A DNA stretch of 64,000 nucleotides from CAWJMD01 sp963700925 (GCA_963700925.1 OY969553.1:3162001-3226000); one strand, 5' to 3'. Shown: positions 28,114 to 37,539, numbered from the stretch's first letter. The notes: generated by a model not told the origin, from the sequence alone. Made by a program: numbers and translations.

Positions 28114-28506
28114 TCAAGGGGTCAGCGCGCCGAGGTCGGCACGGCACCTGCGCTGCAGGTCATCGAGCTCGGCGAGCGCGGCCTCGATGTCGGCCCGGCG
28201 CGCCTCGAGCTCGGCTCTGCGCTCGTCGATCTGCCCGAGCAGGTACTCCAGCTGGCCCGCCTCACCCGGCACGTCGTCGTACATGTCGACGATGCGGCGG
28301 ATCTCCTCGAGTGGGAAGCCGAGGCGCTTGCCGCGCAGCACGAGGCCTAGCCGCACCCGGTCGCGTGGGTGGAACACGCGCACGGTGCCGCGCCGCTCGG
28401 GGGAGATCAGCCCCTCGGCCTCGTAGTAACGGACGGTGCGGTGGGTGACGCCGAACTCCTCGGCGACCTCCGCGATGGTCCTGGTTCCGCTTGCCATGCC
28501 TGCCAT
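28114..28506 (-). CDS. MerR-family regulator (LiuR-like)
   Basis: 130 residues. The N-terminal winged helix-turn-helix is TIAEVAEEFGVTHRTVRYYE, followed by GLISPERRGTVRVFHPRDR and the MerR dimerisation coiled coil (EYLLGQIDERRAELEARRAD). No cysteines, so it is not a metal sensor. It is divergent from an acyl-CoA dehydrogenase-carboxyltransferase operon and the gap carries an ACGTTGACGTCAACGT palindrome like those bound by LiuR, the MerR regulator of branched-chain amino acid breakdown. ATG 28497 is an alternative start. Confidence 0.85.
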   Translation of the reverse strand: MAGMASGTRTIAEVAEEFGVTHRTVRYYEAEGLISPERRGTVRVFHPRDRVRLGLVLRGKRLGFPLEEIRRIVDMYDDVPGEAGQLEYLLGQIDERRAELEARRADIEAALAELDDLQRRCRADLGALTP

Positions 28507-28511
28507 CGTGG

Positions 28512-28533
28512 TTTACGTTGACGTCAACGTCAA
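28512..28533. promoter_or_regulatory. MerR (LiuR-type) operator
   Basis: A 22-bp inverted repeat with one mismatched pair, core ACGTTGACGTCAACGT (28515-28530) fully palindromic. It lies between the divergent MerR and acyl-CoA dehydrogenase genes and includes a TTGACG that could be a -35 box. Confidence 0.8.
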
Positions 28534-28566
28534 GTACCGCCACGAGCAGGCACAACGAGGTGAGCG

Positions 28567-29763
28567 ATGTTCGAGCTGTCCCGCGAGCACGAGGACTTCC
28601 GCAAGGTGGTCCGAGACTTCGCCGAGCGCGAGGTCGGCCCGAACATCGAGAAGTGGGACCGCGACAGCCACTTCCCTGTCCACCTCGTGCCGCAGATGGG
28701 TGAGCTGGGCCTCTTCGGCCTGGTCGCCCCGGAGGAGTACGGCGGTGCCGGCCTCGACGAGGGTGCGTTCACGTCGCTGTGCGTGGCGATCGAGGAGCTC
28801 GGGCGCGTCGACCAGAGCATCGGCATCACCCTCAGCGCGGGCGTCGGCCTGGGCATCAACCCGATCCTGACCTTCGGCTCCGAGGAGCAGAAGCAGCGCT
28901 GGCTTCCCGACCTGCTGGCCGGACGGTCACTGGCCGCCTTCGGCCTCACCGAGCCAGAGGCGGGCTCCGATGCGGGCGCGAGCCGCACCCGTGCCCGCCT
29001 CGACGAGAGCGGCACCAGCCCCGAGTGGGTCGTCGACGGCGCCAAGGCGTTCATCACGAACTCGGGCACAGACATCACGTCGGTGATCACCGTGACTGCC
29101 CGCACGGGAGACCGCCCCGATGGTCGCCCTGAGATCAGCAGCGTCCTCGTCCCTTCCGGCACAACGGGTCTCATCGTGGAACCGTCCTACCGCAAGCTCG
29201 GGTGGCACTCGTCCGACACGCATGGTCTGACCTTCGAGGGCTGCCGGGTGCCCGGGCAGAACCTGCTGGGGGAGCGCGGCAAGGGGTTCGGTCAGTTCCT
29301 CGCGATCCTGGACGACGGACGCGTGGCGATCGCCGCCCTCGCGGTCGGCCTGGCCCAGGCGTGCCTGGAGCAGTCGACCGAGTACGCCAGGACGCGGATC
29401 GCCTTCGGTCGCCCCATCGGCGCCAACCAGGGAGTCTCGTTCGCCGTCGCAGACGTCGCGGTCGCGGTCGAGGCCGCGCGGGCACTGACCTACAAGGCCG
29501 CCTGGCTCAGGGACGAGCTGGCCGCCGGACGCCGCAGTCACGTCGAGTTCAAGCAGGCCGCCGCGGTCGCCAAGCTGTACGCGACGGAGGCTGCAGTGAA
29601 CGCCGCCCGCGTCGCCACCCAGGTGTTCGGGGGCAACGGCTTCATGGAGGAGTACCCGGTGGCGCGCTTCTACCGCGACGCCAAGATCCTGGAGATCGGC
29701 GAGGGCACCTCGGAGATTCAGCGACTCGTGATCGCCCGTGGCCTCGGCCTGCCGGTCGACTGA
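28567..29763 (+). CDS. Acyl-CoA dehydrogenase
   Basis: 398-residue FAD-dependent dehydrogenase that adds a 2,3-double bond to an acyl-CoA. Family signatures: AFGLTEPEAGSDAGASRT, the FAD/acyl-CoA loop KAFITNSG, GRVAIAALAVGLAQACLEQS and, at the C-terminus, QVFGGNGFMEEYPVARFYRD with EIGEGTSEIQ (the Glu here is the usual catalytic base position). The setting, with a LiuR-like regulator and a biotin-dependent carboxyltransferase 12 nt downstream, suggests isovaleryl-CoA or another branched short-chain acyl-CoA. GAGG precedes ATG 28567. Confidence 0.92.
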   Translation: MFELSREHEDFRKVVRDFAEREVGPNIEKWDRDSHFPVHLVPQMGELGLFGLVAPEEYGGAGLDEGAFTSLCVAIEELGRVDQSIGITLSAGVGLGINPILTFGSEEQKQRWLPDLLAGRSLAAFGLTEPEAGSDAGASRTRARLDESGTSPEWVVDGAKAFITNSGTDITSVITVTARTGDRPDGRPEISSVLVPSGTTGLIVEPSYRKLGWHSSDTHGLTFEGCRVPGQNLLGERGKGFGQFLAILDDGRVAIAALAVGLAQACLEQSTEYARTRIAFGRPIGANQGVSFAVADVAVAVEAARALTYKAAWLRDELAAGRRSHVEFKQAAAVAKLYATEAAVNAARVATQVFGGNGFMEEYPVARFYRDAKILEIGEGTSEIQRLVIARGLGLPVD

Positions 29764-29775
29764 GAGGCTCTGCCC

Positions 29776-31326
29776 ATGACGCATCCGCGCGACCCCAAGG
29801 TGCAGGCGCTGCGTGACCGGCTCGTCGCGGCCTACGCGGCGTCCGACGCACCGACCGACAAGGCTGCCGAGAAACTGGCCGGCCAGAACAAGCTCTATGT
29901 GCGGGAACGCATCTCGCTGCTCGTCGACGACGGAAGCTTCGTCGAGGACGGCCGCTACGCCAACGCGCTCGCCGCGGGACTGCCGGCCGACGGCGTGGTG
30001 ACCGGACGGGGGACCGTCGACGGCCGCGCCGTCGTGGTGGTGGCCAACGACCCGACGGTGAAGGCGGGGTCGTGGGGCGCGCGGACGGTCGAGAAGATCA
30101 TCCGGGCAACCGAGATGGCGCTGCGCGAGGAGCTGCCCGTCTTCTGGCTGATCGACTCGGCCGGGGCGCGCATCACCGACCAGGTCGACCTGTTCCCGGG
30201 CCGCCGCGGCGCCGGGCGCATCTTCAAGAACCAGGTGGCGCTGTCGGGGAAGGTGCCCCAGATCTGCTGCCTGTTCGGCCCGAGCGCCGCTGGGGGAGCG
30301 TACATTCCGGCGTTCACCGACTGCGTGATCATGGTCGAGGGCAACGCTTCCATGTACCTCGGCAGCCCTCGGATGGCCGAGATGGTGGTCGGCGAGACGG
30401 TGTCGCTCGAGGAGATGGGCGGCGCCCGGATGCACTGCACCGTGTCGGGATGCGGCGACCTGCTCGCCCACGACGACGCCGACGCGATCGAGCAGGCCCG
30501 GCTGCTGTTCTCGTACCTGCCGGGGTCGTGGCGGCAGGACCCGCCGTCGTATGCGGCGGAGCCCCCGTCCGTCGAGCTCGACGACGACACGGTGCCCGAG
30601 GTCGAGAGCCAGCCGTTCGACGTCCACCACATCATCGACGGCCTGGTCGACGACGACTCGTTCTTCGAGGTCAAGCCGCTGTTCGCCGCGGAGCTGGTGG
30701 TCGGGTTCGGCCGCATGGACGGCCGCAGTGTCGGCATCATCGCCAACAACTCGGCCGTCAAGGGTGGCGTGCTCTTCGGCGACAGTGCCGACAAGGCAAC
30801 GCGTTTCATCCTCTGGTGCGACGCGTTCAACGTGCCGCTGGTCTACTTGTCGGACGTGCCCGGCTTCATGATCGGCTCCGAGGTCGAGCGCGCCGGCATC
30901 ATCCGGCACGGGGCGAAGATGATCACGGCGGTGTCCGAGGCCACGGTTCCGCAGGTGTGCGTGGTGATCCGCAAGTCGTACGGGGCGGGTCTGTACGCGA
31001 TGGCCGGCCCCGGATTCGGGCCGGACGCGACCCTGGCGCTGCCGACCGCGCGCATCGCGGTGATGGGCCCGGAGGCTGCTGTGAACGCGGTGTACGCGGG
31101 CAAGATCGCCGCCATCCACGACCCTGACGAGCGCGCGGCATTCGTCGCCGCGCGGCGCGACGAGTACGAGGTCGACATCGACCTCGAGAGGCTGGCGAGC
31201 GAACTGGTGCTCGACGGCATCGTCCAGCCTGCGGACCTACGCCGTGAGGTGGTCACGCGGCTGCGCTACGCGTCCGGACGCGACCGGTCCTTCAGCGACC
31301 GCCGCCACGGCGTGCCCCCGGTCTGA
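29776..31326 (+). CDS. Acyl-CoA carboxylase beta subunit (carboxyltransferase)
   Basis: 516-residue carboxyltransferase of the AccD/PccB/MccB family with the two crotonase-like halves. Oxyanion-hole parts are visible: GPSAAGGAYIPAFTD in the first half and RKSYGAGLYAMAGPGF in the second; NNSAVKGGVLFGDSADKA and DVPGFMIGSEVERAGIIRHG are also typical. It needs a biotinylated alpha subunit, probably the one at 26132-27955. It follows the acyl-CoA dehydrogenase by 12 nt under the MerR operator, so methylcrotonyl-CoA carboxylation in leucine breakdown is a reasonable guess; other branched substrates cannot be excluded. Confidence 0.9.
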   Translation: MTHPRDPKVQALRDRLVAAYAASDAPTDKAAEKLAGQNKLYVRERISLLVDDGSFVEDGRYANALAAGLPADGVVTGRGTVDGRAVVVVANDPTVKAGSWGARTVEKIIRATEMALREELPVFWLIDSAGARITDQVDLFPGRRGAGRIFKNQVALSGKVPQICCLFGPSAAGGAYIPAFTDCVIMVEGNASMYLGSPRMAEMVVGETVSLEEMGGARMHCTVSGCGDLLAHDDADAIEQARLLFSYLPGSWRQDPPSYAAEPPSVELDDDTVPEVESQPFDVHHIIDGLVDDDSFFEVKPLFAAELVVGFGRMDGRSVGIIANNSAVKGGVLFGDSADKATRFILWCDAFNVPLVYLSDVPGFMIGSEVERAGIIRHGAKMITAVSEATVPQVCVVIRKSYGAGLYAMAGPGFGPDATLALPTARIAVMGPEAAVNAVYAGKIAAIHDPDERAAFVAARRDEYEVDIDLERLASELVLDGIVQPADLRREVVTRLRYASGRDRSFSDRRHGVPPV

Positions 31327-31331
31327 CGGCG

Positions 31332-31403
31332 AACTTCACGAGGCTTAGCTCACCTTCACTAGGCTCGCGAGCCTCGTTAACGGTGGGTACGCCTCGTTAA
31401 CGA
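31332..31403. repeat. 72-bp palindromic repeat, copy 3, with an extra inverted half
   Basis: Reads AACTTCACGAGGC, then TTCACTAGGC, GCCTCGTTAACGG and GCCTCGTTAACG, as in the copies near 14.7 kb. It goes on to about 31445 with further GAGGCTCGCGAGCC and GGCCTCGTGAAGC motifs. It fills the gap between two convergent genes and could end transcription from both sides. Confidence 0.8.
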
Positions 31404-31449
31404 GGCTCGCGAGCCCAGTTAAGTGTGTGTGGGCCTCGTGAAGCTGGCT

Positions 31450-32073
31450 TCAGGGAGACCAGAGCGACGGCCACGCGATGCCCAGGTCCAGAAGCAGGAC
31501 GCGCAGCACCGGAAGGCTGAGGCCGACGACGTTGTGGTGGTCGCCCTCCAGGCCGGTCACGAACGCGCCGCCCAACCCGTCGACCGTGAAAGCGCCTGCC
31601 ACGCGAAGGGGTTCGCCGGTCGCCACATAGGCGTCGATCTCGGCGTCCGAGACATCGGCGAAGTGCACGGTGGTCGAGGCAACGGCCCCGAGCGCGCCGC
31701 CGGTGCCGCCGTCCAGTCGCTCGTCGACGAGCCAGTGGCCGGTGTGCAGCACGCCGCTTCGCCCGCGCATCCGGCGCCACCGCGCCACCGCCTCGGCGGC
31801 GTCGACCGGCTTGCCGTGCACCTCGCCGTCGAGCTCGAGCACCGAGTCGCAGCCCAGCACGACGGCGTCGTCGGGCAGGTTGTCGCGAGGGGCGACGTCC
31901 TCTGCCTTGGCGCGGGCCAGCACGAGCGCCACGTCCTGCGGAGCGGTCACTCGGCTCTCGCGGACGACGATCTCCTCGTCGACGTCCGACACCACGACAA
32001 CCGGCTCGACGCCGGCGGATCGCAAGGTGGACAGGCGTGCCGGTGAGGCGGACGCGAGAACGAGTCGGGTCAC
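31450..32073 (-). CDS. maf: Maf-family nucleotide pyrophosphatase
   Basis: 207 residues. The start MTRLVLASASPARLSTLRSAG holds the Maf S-A-S-x-x-R nucleotide-binding motif; VLGCDSVLELDGEVHGKP has the catalytic Asp, followed by GVLHTGHWLV and VTGLEGDHHNVVGLSLPVL at the end. Maf proteins hydrolyse non-canonical or canonical NTPs (dTTP/UTP type or modified nucleotides) to monophosphates. GTG 32073 is 7 nt after TAGCCT, a leaderless pattern. In mycobacteria maf lies beside accE5/accD5, as here nearly. Confidence 0.92.
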   Translation of the reverse strand: MTRLVLASASPARLSTLRSAGVEPVVVVSDVDEEIVVRESRVTAPQDVALVLARAKAEDVAPRDNLPDDAVVLGCDSVLELDGEVHGKPVDAAEAVARWRRMRGRSGVLHTGHWLVDERLDGGTGGALGAVASTTVHFADVSDAEIDAYVATGEPLRVAGAFTVDGLGGAFVTGLEGDHHNVVGLSLPVLRVLLLDLGIAWPSLWSP

Positions 32074-32080
32074 CGTCGCG

Positions 32081-32086
32081 AGGCTA
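32081..32086 (-). promoter_or_regulatory. -10 box of a leaderless maf transcript
   Basis: TAGCCT on the minus strand, 7 nt before GTG 32073. Confidence 0.6.
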
Positions 32087-32095
32087 GTGGTGGCA

Positions 32096-32141
32096 CTCCT
32101 GCCGGCGCCCTGAGCCCCGAGACCCAGGGCGCCGGCAGGAG
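32096..32141 (-). terminator. Terminator hairpin of the symporter gene
   Basis: A perfect 17-bp inverted repeat (CTCCTGCCGGCGCCCTG and its complement, arms 32096-32112 and 32125-32141) with a 12-nt loop. It begins 1 nt after the symporter stop and ends before the maf -10 box, so it separates the two same-strand genes. Confidence 0.85.
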
Positions 32142-32142
32142 G

Positions 32143-33525
32143 TCAGTGCGCGGGGGCGGGCTCGCGCAGGTCGACCGACGCCCTGTCGCCGCGCGCCGCC
32201 GGCTCCGCAACGTCGTCGCGCAGCGGGTCGGCGCCACGCGGTGCCGAGTACACGTCCTCGTCGAGGATGCCCTCACGCTTGGCCACGATCACCGGCACGA
32301 GCGCCTGCCCGGCGACATTGACTGCGGTGCGGCCCATGTCGAGGATCGGGTCGATCGCGAGCAGCAGACCGACGCCCTCCAGCGGCAGGCCCAGCGTCGA
32401 CAGCGTGAGCGTGAGCATCACGGTGGCACCGGTCACGCCGGCTGTCGCCGCGGACCCGATCACCGAGACGAACGCGATCAGCAGGTAGTCGGTGATCGCC
32501 AGCTCGACGCCGAAGAACTGGGCCACGAAGATCCCCGCCAGCGCGGGGTAGATCGCGGCGCAGCCGTCCATCTTCGTGGTCGCGCCGAGCGGCACCGCGA
32601 ACGACGCGTAGCCGCTGGGGACACCGAGGTTGCGCTCGGTCACGCGCTGGGTGAGGGGGAGCGTCCCGACCGACGAGCGCGACACGAACGCCAGCTCCAG
32701 GGCCGGCCACACGCCGGAGAAGTAGGAGCGGATCGACAGCCCGTTCGTCTTGATCAGCACCGGGTAGAGCACGAAGAGCACGAGCACCAGACCGATGTAG
32801 ACGTCGGCGGTGAACACCCCCAGCGAGCCGAGCGCGTCCCAGCCGTAGCTGGCGACGGCCTTGCCGATCAGCCCGACGGTGCCGATCGGGGCGAGGCGGA
32901 TGATCCACCACAGCACCTTCTGGATCACGGCGAGCGCCGAGCGGTTGAACGCCAGGAAGGGCTCCGCAGGCGCGCCGATCTTCAGGGCGGCGACCCCGAC
33001 GGCGATGGCCACGACGAGGATCTGCAGCACGTTGAACGAGAGGCCGATGCCCTCCTCGGAGGAGCTCGCCTCCAATCCCAGCACGTTGCCGGGGATGATG
33101 CCGGTGAGGAAGTCGGTCCAGGTGCCCTGGGTGTCGGACGCTGCGGCGCCGGCCGCGTCCACGGACGCGTTGCTGCCGGGGTTGGTGAGCAGCCCGAGCG
33201 TGATGCCGATCGTCACCGAGATGAGAGCCGTGATGGCGAACCACTGCAGTGTCTTGACGGCCAGCCGCGCCGCGTTCGCGACCTGGGCGAGCCCGGCGAT
33301 GCTGGCCACGATCGCGGTGAAGACGAGGGGCGGGACGGCGGTGCGCAGCAGCGTGACGAACGCCGAGCCGATGGTGGTCAGCGTGCTGGTGAGCCAGTTG
33401 GGCGCGGGGCCGTCGGCGGTGCCGACCTGCCCGATCTCGCGCGCGACGAGGCCGAGTGCCACGCCCAGGACGAGTGAGATGAGGATCTGGACGCCGAAAG
33501 GCGTCCGCTTGAGCGTGGTGAGCAT
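32143..33525 (-). CDS. Dicarboxylate/amino acid:cation symporter
   Basis: 460-residue GltP/DctA-type (DAACS) secondary transporter, about eight membrane helices with two re-entrant hairpins. Signatures: SRSSVGTLPLTQRV (serine-rich hairpin 1), FAVPLGATTKMDGCAAIYPA (the NMDGT-like cation site reads KMDGC), and IDPILDMGRTAVNVAGQAL near the end (D/R substrate-site residues). It imports glutamate, aspartate or C4-dicarboxylates with Na+ or H+. CAGGAGAACC gives a good ribosome-binding site for ATG 33525. The C-terminal ~40 residues are hydrophilic and Arg/Pro/Glu-rich. Confidence 0.92.
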   Translation of the reverse strand: MLTTLKRTPFGVQILISLVLGVALGLVAREIGQVGTADGPAPNWLTSTLTTIGSAFVTLLRTAVPPLVFTAIVASIAGLAQVANAARLAVKTLQWFAITALISVTIGITLGLLTNPGSNASVDAAGAAASDTQGTWTDFLTGIIPGNVLGLEASSSEEGIGLSFNVLQILVVAIAVGVAALKIGAPAEPFLAFNRSALAVIQKVLWWIIRLAPIGTVGLIGKAVASYGWDALGSLGVFTADVYIGLVLVLFVLYPVLIKTNGLSIRSYFSGVWPALELAFVSRSSVGTLPLTQRVTERNLGVPSGYASFAVPLGATTKMDGCAAIYPALAGIFVAQFFGVELAITDYLLIAFVSVIGSAATAGVTGATVMLTLTLSTLGLPLEGVGLLLAIDPILDMGRTAVNVAGQALVPVIVAKREGILDEDVYSAPRGADPLRDDVAEPAARGDRASVDLREPAPAH

Positions 33526-33559
33526 GGTTCTCCTGCAGGGCGAGCGGGCGGATGGAGGT

Positions 33560-33586
33560 CTGTCGACTGGCGGTCAGCGTCGACAG
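33560..33586. promoter_or_regulatory. Inverted repeat upstream of the symporter gene
   Basis: CTGTCGAC and GTCGACAG, 8-bp perfect arms 11 nt apart, lie 35 nt upstream of the symporter start. A second pair, GCCTGCA and TGCAGGC, is at about 33596-33622. Possible operator sites; no regulator gene is adjacent. Confidence 0.4.
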
Positions 33587-33728
33587 GCCGCGCTCGCCTG
33601 CAGTCGAAGGTCGACGTGCAGGCGCTCGGTCAGGCCCCAGGGATTGCTCACGAGGGGAACAAGTACCCCAAACCGGTGCCTATTCCCCGTCCAAGGCCCA
33701 GATCTGGCTCAACACTGACGGGACGGGA

Positions 33729-35447
33729 TCACCGGACCAGCGCGCCCTTGAGCACGTCCAGCCCGACCGAGCCGACGTCGAGCGCGCGGCGGTGGAACGC
33801 CTTCAGGTCGAACGCGTCGCCCTCCCGCTGCCGCACGTCCTCGCGCGCCTGCAGCCACAAGCGCTCGCCCACCTTGTACGAGGGCGCCTGGCCCGGCCAC
33901 CCGAGGTAGCGCACGTGCTCGAACTTGAGGACCTCGTGGTCCTGACGGGCGTGGGCGGTCATCCACTGCCACAGCTTGTCGGCGTCCCAGGTGCCCCCGC
34001 CCAGCTCGGCCGGTGCCTCGAAGCCGCAGTGCGTGCCGATGTCGCCGACGACCCTCATCGCCCGGAAGGCCGACGCGTCGAGCATGCCCAGGCGGTCGGC
34101 CGGGTCGTCCACGTAGCCGAGGTCGGCCATCAGGCGCTCGGCGTACAGCGCCCAGCCCTCGCCGTGCCCGGAGACCCAGCACATCAGCCGGCGCCAGCGG
34201 TTCAGCAGCTCCGACCGCACCATCGTCTGACCCACCTGCAGGTGGTGCCCGGGTACGCCCTCGTGGAAGACGGTCGTCGTCTCTCGCCACGTGCCGAAGG
34301 CGGTGACCCCGTCGGGCACCGACCACCACATCCGTCCCGGACGGGTGAAGTCCTCGCTCGGTCCCGTGTAGTAGATGCCGCCCGTGTTCGTCGGGGCGAT
34401 CATGCACTCGAGGGTGCGGATCTGCTCGGGGATGTCGAAGTGCACGTCGGCCAGGTCGGCGACGGCCTGATCGGACTTGGCCTGCATCCAGTCGCGGAAC
34501 CGCTCCTTGCCCTGGATCGTGCGGGTCGGGTCGGCCTCGAGGTGGGCGACCGCGTCCTCGATCGTGCCGCCGGGCACGATCTTGTCGCTGACAGTGGCCA
34601 TCTCGGCCTCGATGCGTGCCAGCTCCTCCAGGCCCCAGGCGTACGTCTCCTCCAGGTCGACGGTGGCGCCGAGGAACCAGCGCGATCTGAGCGGGTACGC
34701 GTCGCGTCCGCACGCGTCTGACTCCCGGGCCTGCGGCAGGATCTCCTCGCGCAGGGTGGTGGCCAGCTCTGCATAGGACGCGGTGGCTGCCTGCGCGCCG
34801 GCCTCCAGGTCGCGTGCCAACCCGTCCGTCGCGTCGCCCCCGTCCGGTCTGGCGCCCTCGGCCAGCTGGATGAAGAAGCCCGTCTCGCCGTTGCCGTGGC
34901 GATCGCACTGTTCGATCACGGCCTCGACCTGACGGCGGGCCGGGGCGTGCCCGTCGGCGATGGCGCGCCGGACGCCCTGCACGTAGCCACTGGTCGCGTC
35001 GCCGACCTGACGCATCCGCTGCGCGACCGTCGCCCACTGGTCGGCGGTGTCGGCGTGCATCAGGTCGAAGATGTCGCGGATCGTCTGGGGCGGTGTGGAG
35101 ATCACGTTCAGGTCGCCGTAGGCGAGCCCCGCCTCGTGGATCTCGCCCTCGAGACCCAGTCGTTCACGCATGGCCGCGAGCGTGACCTCGTCGACCTCGT
35201 CCACGGGTGTGAGCCCGTTCAGCTCGGCGAGAGTCGCCCGGCTCGCCGCTGCGCGCGCGTCGACGCCGTCGGGGGTCAGGTCGGTCATCCGGTGGTCGTG
35301 CCCCTGCACGCCCAGGTAGGTGGCGAGCATGGGGTCGAGCTCGCACATCGTGTCGACGTGACGGTTCGCCACGTCGTCGATGGCGGACGGTGTGCGGGCA
35401 CCGTCGCTGCCCGCGGCCGCAGCTGCGCTCTGGTCGGTGGAAGTCAT
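33729..35447 (-). CDS. DUF885 family putative metallopeptidase
   Basis: 572-residue protein of the DUF885 family. The probable zinc motif is VFHEGVPGHHLQVGQTM (HExxxGHH type), about residue 395; other family blocks are MCELDPMLATYLGVQGHD at the N-terminus, YYTGPSEDFTRPGRMWWS, and GHGEGWALYAERLMADLGY. Family members are thought to be cytoplasmic or secreted peptidases, but few have been tested. There is no signal peptide from ATG 35447. TAGGGT lies 7 nt before the ATG, so the mRNA is probably leaderless. Confidence 0.85.
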   Translation of the reverse strand: MTSTDQSAAAAAGSDGARTPSAIDDVANRHVDTMCELDPMLATYLGVQGHDHRMTDLTPDGVDARAAASRATLAELNGLTPVDEVDEVTLAAMRERLGLEGEIHEAGLAYGDLNVISTPPQTIRDIFDLMHADTADQWATVAQRMRQVGDATSGYVQGVRRAIADGHAPARRQVEAVIEQCDRHGNGETGFFIQLAEGARPDGGDATDGLARDLEAGAQAATASYAELATTLREEILPQARESDACGRDAYPLRSRWFLGATVDLEETYAWGLEELARIEAEMATVSDKIVPGGTIEDAVAHLEADPTRTIQGKERFRDWMQAKSDQAVADLADVHFDIPEQIRTLECMIAPTNTGGIYYTGPSEDFTRPGRMWWSVPDGVTAFGTWRETTTVFHEGVPGHHLQVGQTMVRSELLNRWRRLMCWVSGHGEGWALYAERLMADLGYVDDPADRLGMLDASAFRAMRVVGDIGTHCGFEAPAELGGGTWDADKLWQWMTAHARQDHEVLKFEHVRYLGWPGQAPSYKVGERLWLQAREDVRQREGDAFDLKAFHRRALDVGSVGLDVLKGALVR

Positions 35448-35454
35448 GGCTGCG

Positions 35455-35460
35455 ACCCTA
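35455..35460 (-). promoter_or_regulatory. -10 box of the DUF885 gene
   Basis: TAGGGT on the minus strand, 7 nt before ATG 35447. Confidence 0.6.
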
Positions 35461-35544
35461 GCCCGAGCCGCCGGCCGGGCCGCGAGACCTCTGAAACTGC
35501 ACCTTGCGCACGCAGGGATGGTGCCGTTCGCGAGAACTCGCTGG

Positions 35545-35781
35545 CTAGCGGGGCCTGGCGGAGGCGCGCCAGGCGGCGGGACCATGAGGAAGCGGTTCGC
35601 GCACCGTCCGCGAAGGGTCGCTCCAGGCCGGTCGCTTCGTGCCGTCGTCCGCCGATCCCGCCCCGCTACCCGAGGCGGCGGTCAGCACCGCAACCAGGGC
35701 AGCGACCTCCTCCGCAGTCGCGTCCCCGCGCACAATCCTCAGGGTCGGACGCGGGACCCCTTCGGAATCCGCCCCACTCAC
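35545..35781 (-). CDS. Acyl-CoA carboxylase epsilon subunit
   Basis: 78 residues. The pattern [20 protein letters not shown] followed by a short variable part, a Trp (RPAWSDPSR) and the ending [12 protein letters not shown] is that of AccE5/PccE epsilon subunits, which hold the alpha and beta subunits together in actinobacterial carboxylases. GTG 35781 overlaps the stop of the beta-subunit gene (GTGA), so the two are translationally coupled. Easy to miss because it is short and starts with GTG. Confidence 0.88.
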   Translation of the reverse strand: MSGADSEGVPRPTLRIVRGDATAEEVAALVAVLTAASGSGAGSADDGTKRPAWSDPSRTVREPLPHGPAAWRASARPR

Positions 35782-37445
35782 AGCGGGATGTTCCCGTGCT
35801 TCTTCGGCGGCAGCGTCTCCCGCTTGTTGCGCAGCACGCGCAACGCCTTGACGACCTCGGCCCGGGTTCGCGACGGCGCGATGACCGCGTCGATGTAGCC
35901 ACGCTCCGCCGCGATGTACGGGTTGGCCAGGGTGTCCTCGTACTCGGTGATGAACCCCTGCCGCGCGGCCTCGACGTCGTCGCCGCGCTCGGCGGCCTCC
36001 CTGAGCTCGGACCGGTACAGGATGTTGACCGCCCCCTGTGCGCCCATCACCGCGATCTGCGCCGTCGGCCACGCCAGGTTCAGGTCGGCGCCGAGGTGCT
36101 TCGAGCCCATCACGTCGTAGGCGCCGCCGTACGCCTTGCGCGTGATCACCGTGACCTTGGGCACCGTCGCCTCGGCGTACGCGTAGATGAGCTTCGCGCC
36201 GCGCCGGATGATGCCGTTCCACTCCTGGTCGGTACCGGGGAGGAACCCTGGCACGTCAACGAACGTCAGCACCGGCACGTTGAAGGCGTCGCACGTGCGG
36301 ACGAAGCGCGCCGCCTTCTCGCTGGCGTCGATGTCGAGCGTGCCCGCGAACTGCATCGGCTGGTTGGCGACCACCCCGACCGAGCGGCCCTCCACCCGTC
36401 CGAACCCGATGATGATGTTGGGCGCGAACAGCGCCTGCACCTCGAGGAAGTCGCCGTCGTCGAGCACGTGCTCGATCACCGTGTGCATGTCGTAGGGGGT
36501 GTTCGCCGAGTCCGGGATGAACGTTTCGAGCTCGAGATCGTCCTCCGAGACATCGAGGTCGACGACCTCGTCGTAGACCGGCGGGTCCGACAGGTTGTTG
36601 CTCGGCAGGTATCCCAGCAGCTCCTTGACGTAGGCGATCGCGTCGTCCTCGTCATCGCCGAGGTAATGCGCCACACCGGATTTCGTGTTGTGGGCCCGCC
36701 CGCCGCCGAGGTCCTCGAACTCGACGTCCTCACCGGTGACGGTCTTGATCACGTCGGGGCCAGTGATGAACATGTGCGACGTCTTGTCCACCATCACCGT
36801 GAAGTCAGTGATCGCCGGCGAGTACACCGCGCCGCCCGCGCACGGCCCCATGATCAGCGAGATCTGCGGGATCACGCCGGAGGAGTGGACGTTTCGCCTG
36901 AAGATCTCGCCGTACAGGCCGAGCGAGACGACGCCCTCCTGGATGCGCGCGCCACCCGAGTCGTTGATGCCGACCATCGGCACGCCCGTCTTCATCGCGA
37001 GGTCCATCACCTTGACGATCTTCTCGCCGAAGACCTCGCCCAACGACCCGCCGAACACGGTGAAGTCCTGTGCGAAGACACAGATCGGCCGCCCGTCGAC
37101 GGTGCCGTAGCCGGTGACGACACCGTCGCCGTAGGGCCGGTTCTGCTGCTGCCCGAAGTTGGTCGAACGGTGCCGTGCCAGTTCGTCGAGCTCGGTGAAC
37201 GACCCCTCGTCCAGCAGCTGCTCGATGCGCTCGCGGGCGGTCTTCTTGCCACGCGCGTGCTGCTTCTCGACGCCCCGGGCCGACCCGGCGTGCACGGCCT
37301 CGTCGATGCGTTGCCGCAGGTCCGCGAGCTTCCCGGCTGTCGTGTGCACGTCGGGTGCCGAGACCTCTGGCTGCGCGGCCGACTTCTGTGCTGTCGACTC
37401 CTGTGCGGTCTGCTGGGCGTCCGAGTCGGCGGCGGGGGTGGCCAT
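35778..37445 (-). CDS. Acyl-CoA/propionyl-CoA carboxylase beta subunit (AccD5-like)
   Basis: 555-residue carboxyltransferase. Typical AccD5/PccB sequence: [94 protein letters not shown] and [15 protein letters not shown]. The N-terminal ~30 residues are Ala/Gln/Thr-rich and probably disordered. Together with epsilon (4-nt overlap) and the alpha subunit at 26132 it should make methylmalonyl-CoA from propionyl-CoA. GAGGAGAGGAAA precedes ATG 37445. birA is divergent, 107 nt away, which suits a biotin enzyme. Confidence 0.94.
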   Translation of the reverse strand: MATPAADSDAQQTAQESTAQKSAAQPEVSAPDVHTTAGKLADLRQRIDEAVHAGSARGVEKQHARGKKTARERIEQLLDEGSFTELDELARHRSTNFGQQQNRPYGDGVVTGYGTVDGRPICVFAQDFTVFGGSLGEVFGEKIVKVMDLAMKTGVPMVGINDSGGARIQEGVVSLGLYGEIFRRNVHSSGVIPQISLIMGPCAGGAVYSPAITDFTVMVDKTSHMFITGPDVIKTVTGEDVEFEDLGGGRAHNTKSGVAHYLGDDEDDAIAYVKELLGYLPSNNLSDPPVYDEVVDLDVSEDDLELETFIPDSANTPYDMHTVIEHVLDDGDFLEVQALFAPNIIIGFGRVEGRSVGVVANQPMQFAGTLDIDASEKAARFVRTCDAFNVPVLTFVDVPGFLPGTDQEWNGIIRRGAKLIYAYAEATVPKVTVITRKAYGGAYDVMGSKHLGADLNLAWPTAQIAVMGAQGAVNILYRSELREAAERGDDVEAARQGFITEYEDTLANPYIAAERGYIDAVIAPSRTRAEVVKALRVLRNKRETLPPKKHGNIPL

Positions 37446-37539
37446 CGCTGCGTTTCCTCTCCTCGCGTGGCCCCGCAGCCTAGTCGCGGGCTCCTGGCGC
37501 CGAGGCGGGCGGTCATCCGGTGAGCGGCAAGCTGCCCCC

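Noticed and set aside
28927..31119. 730-codon minus-strand open frame
   Set aside because: Mirror reading of the acyl-CoA dehydrogenase and carboxyltransferase genes; no motif found.
34896..37523. 875-codon open frame on the plus strand
   Set aside because: It is antisense to DUF885 and AccD5/AccE genes, has His/Arg/Asp-heavy composition with no domain, and is a common artefact of high-GC third codon positions.
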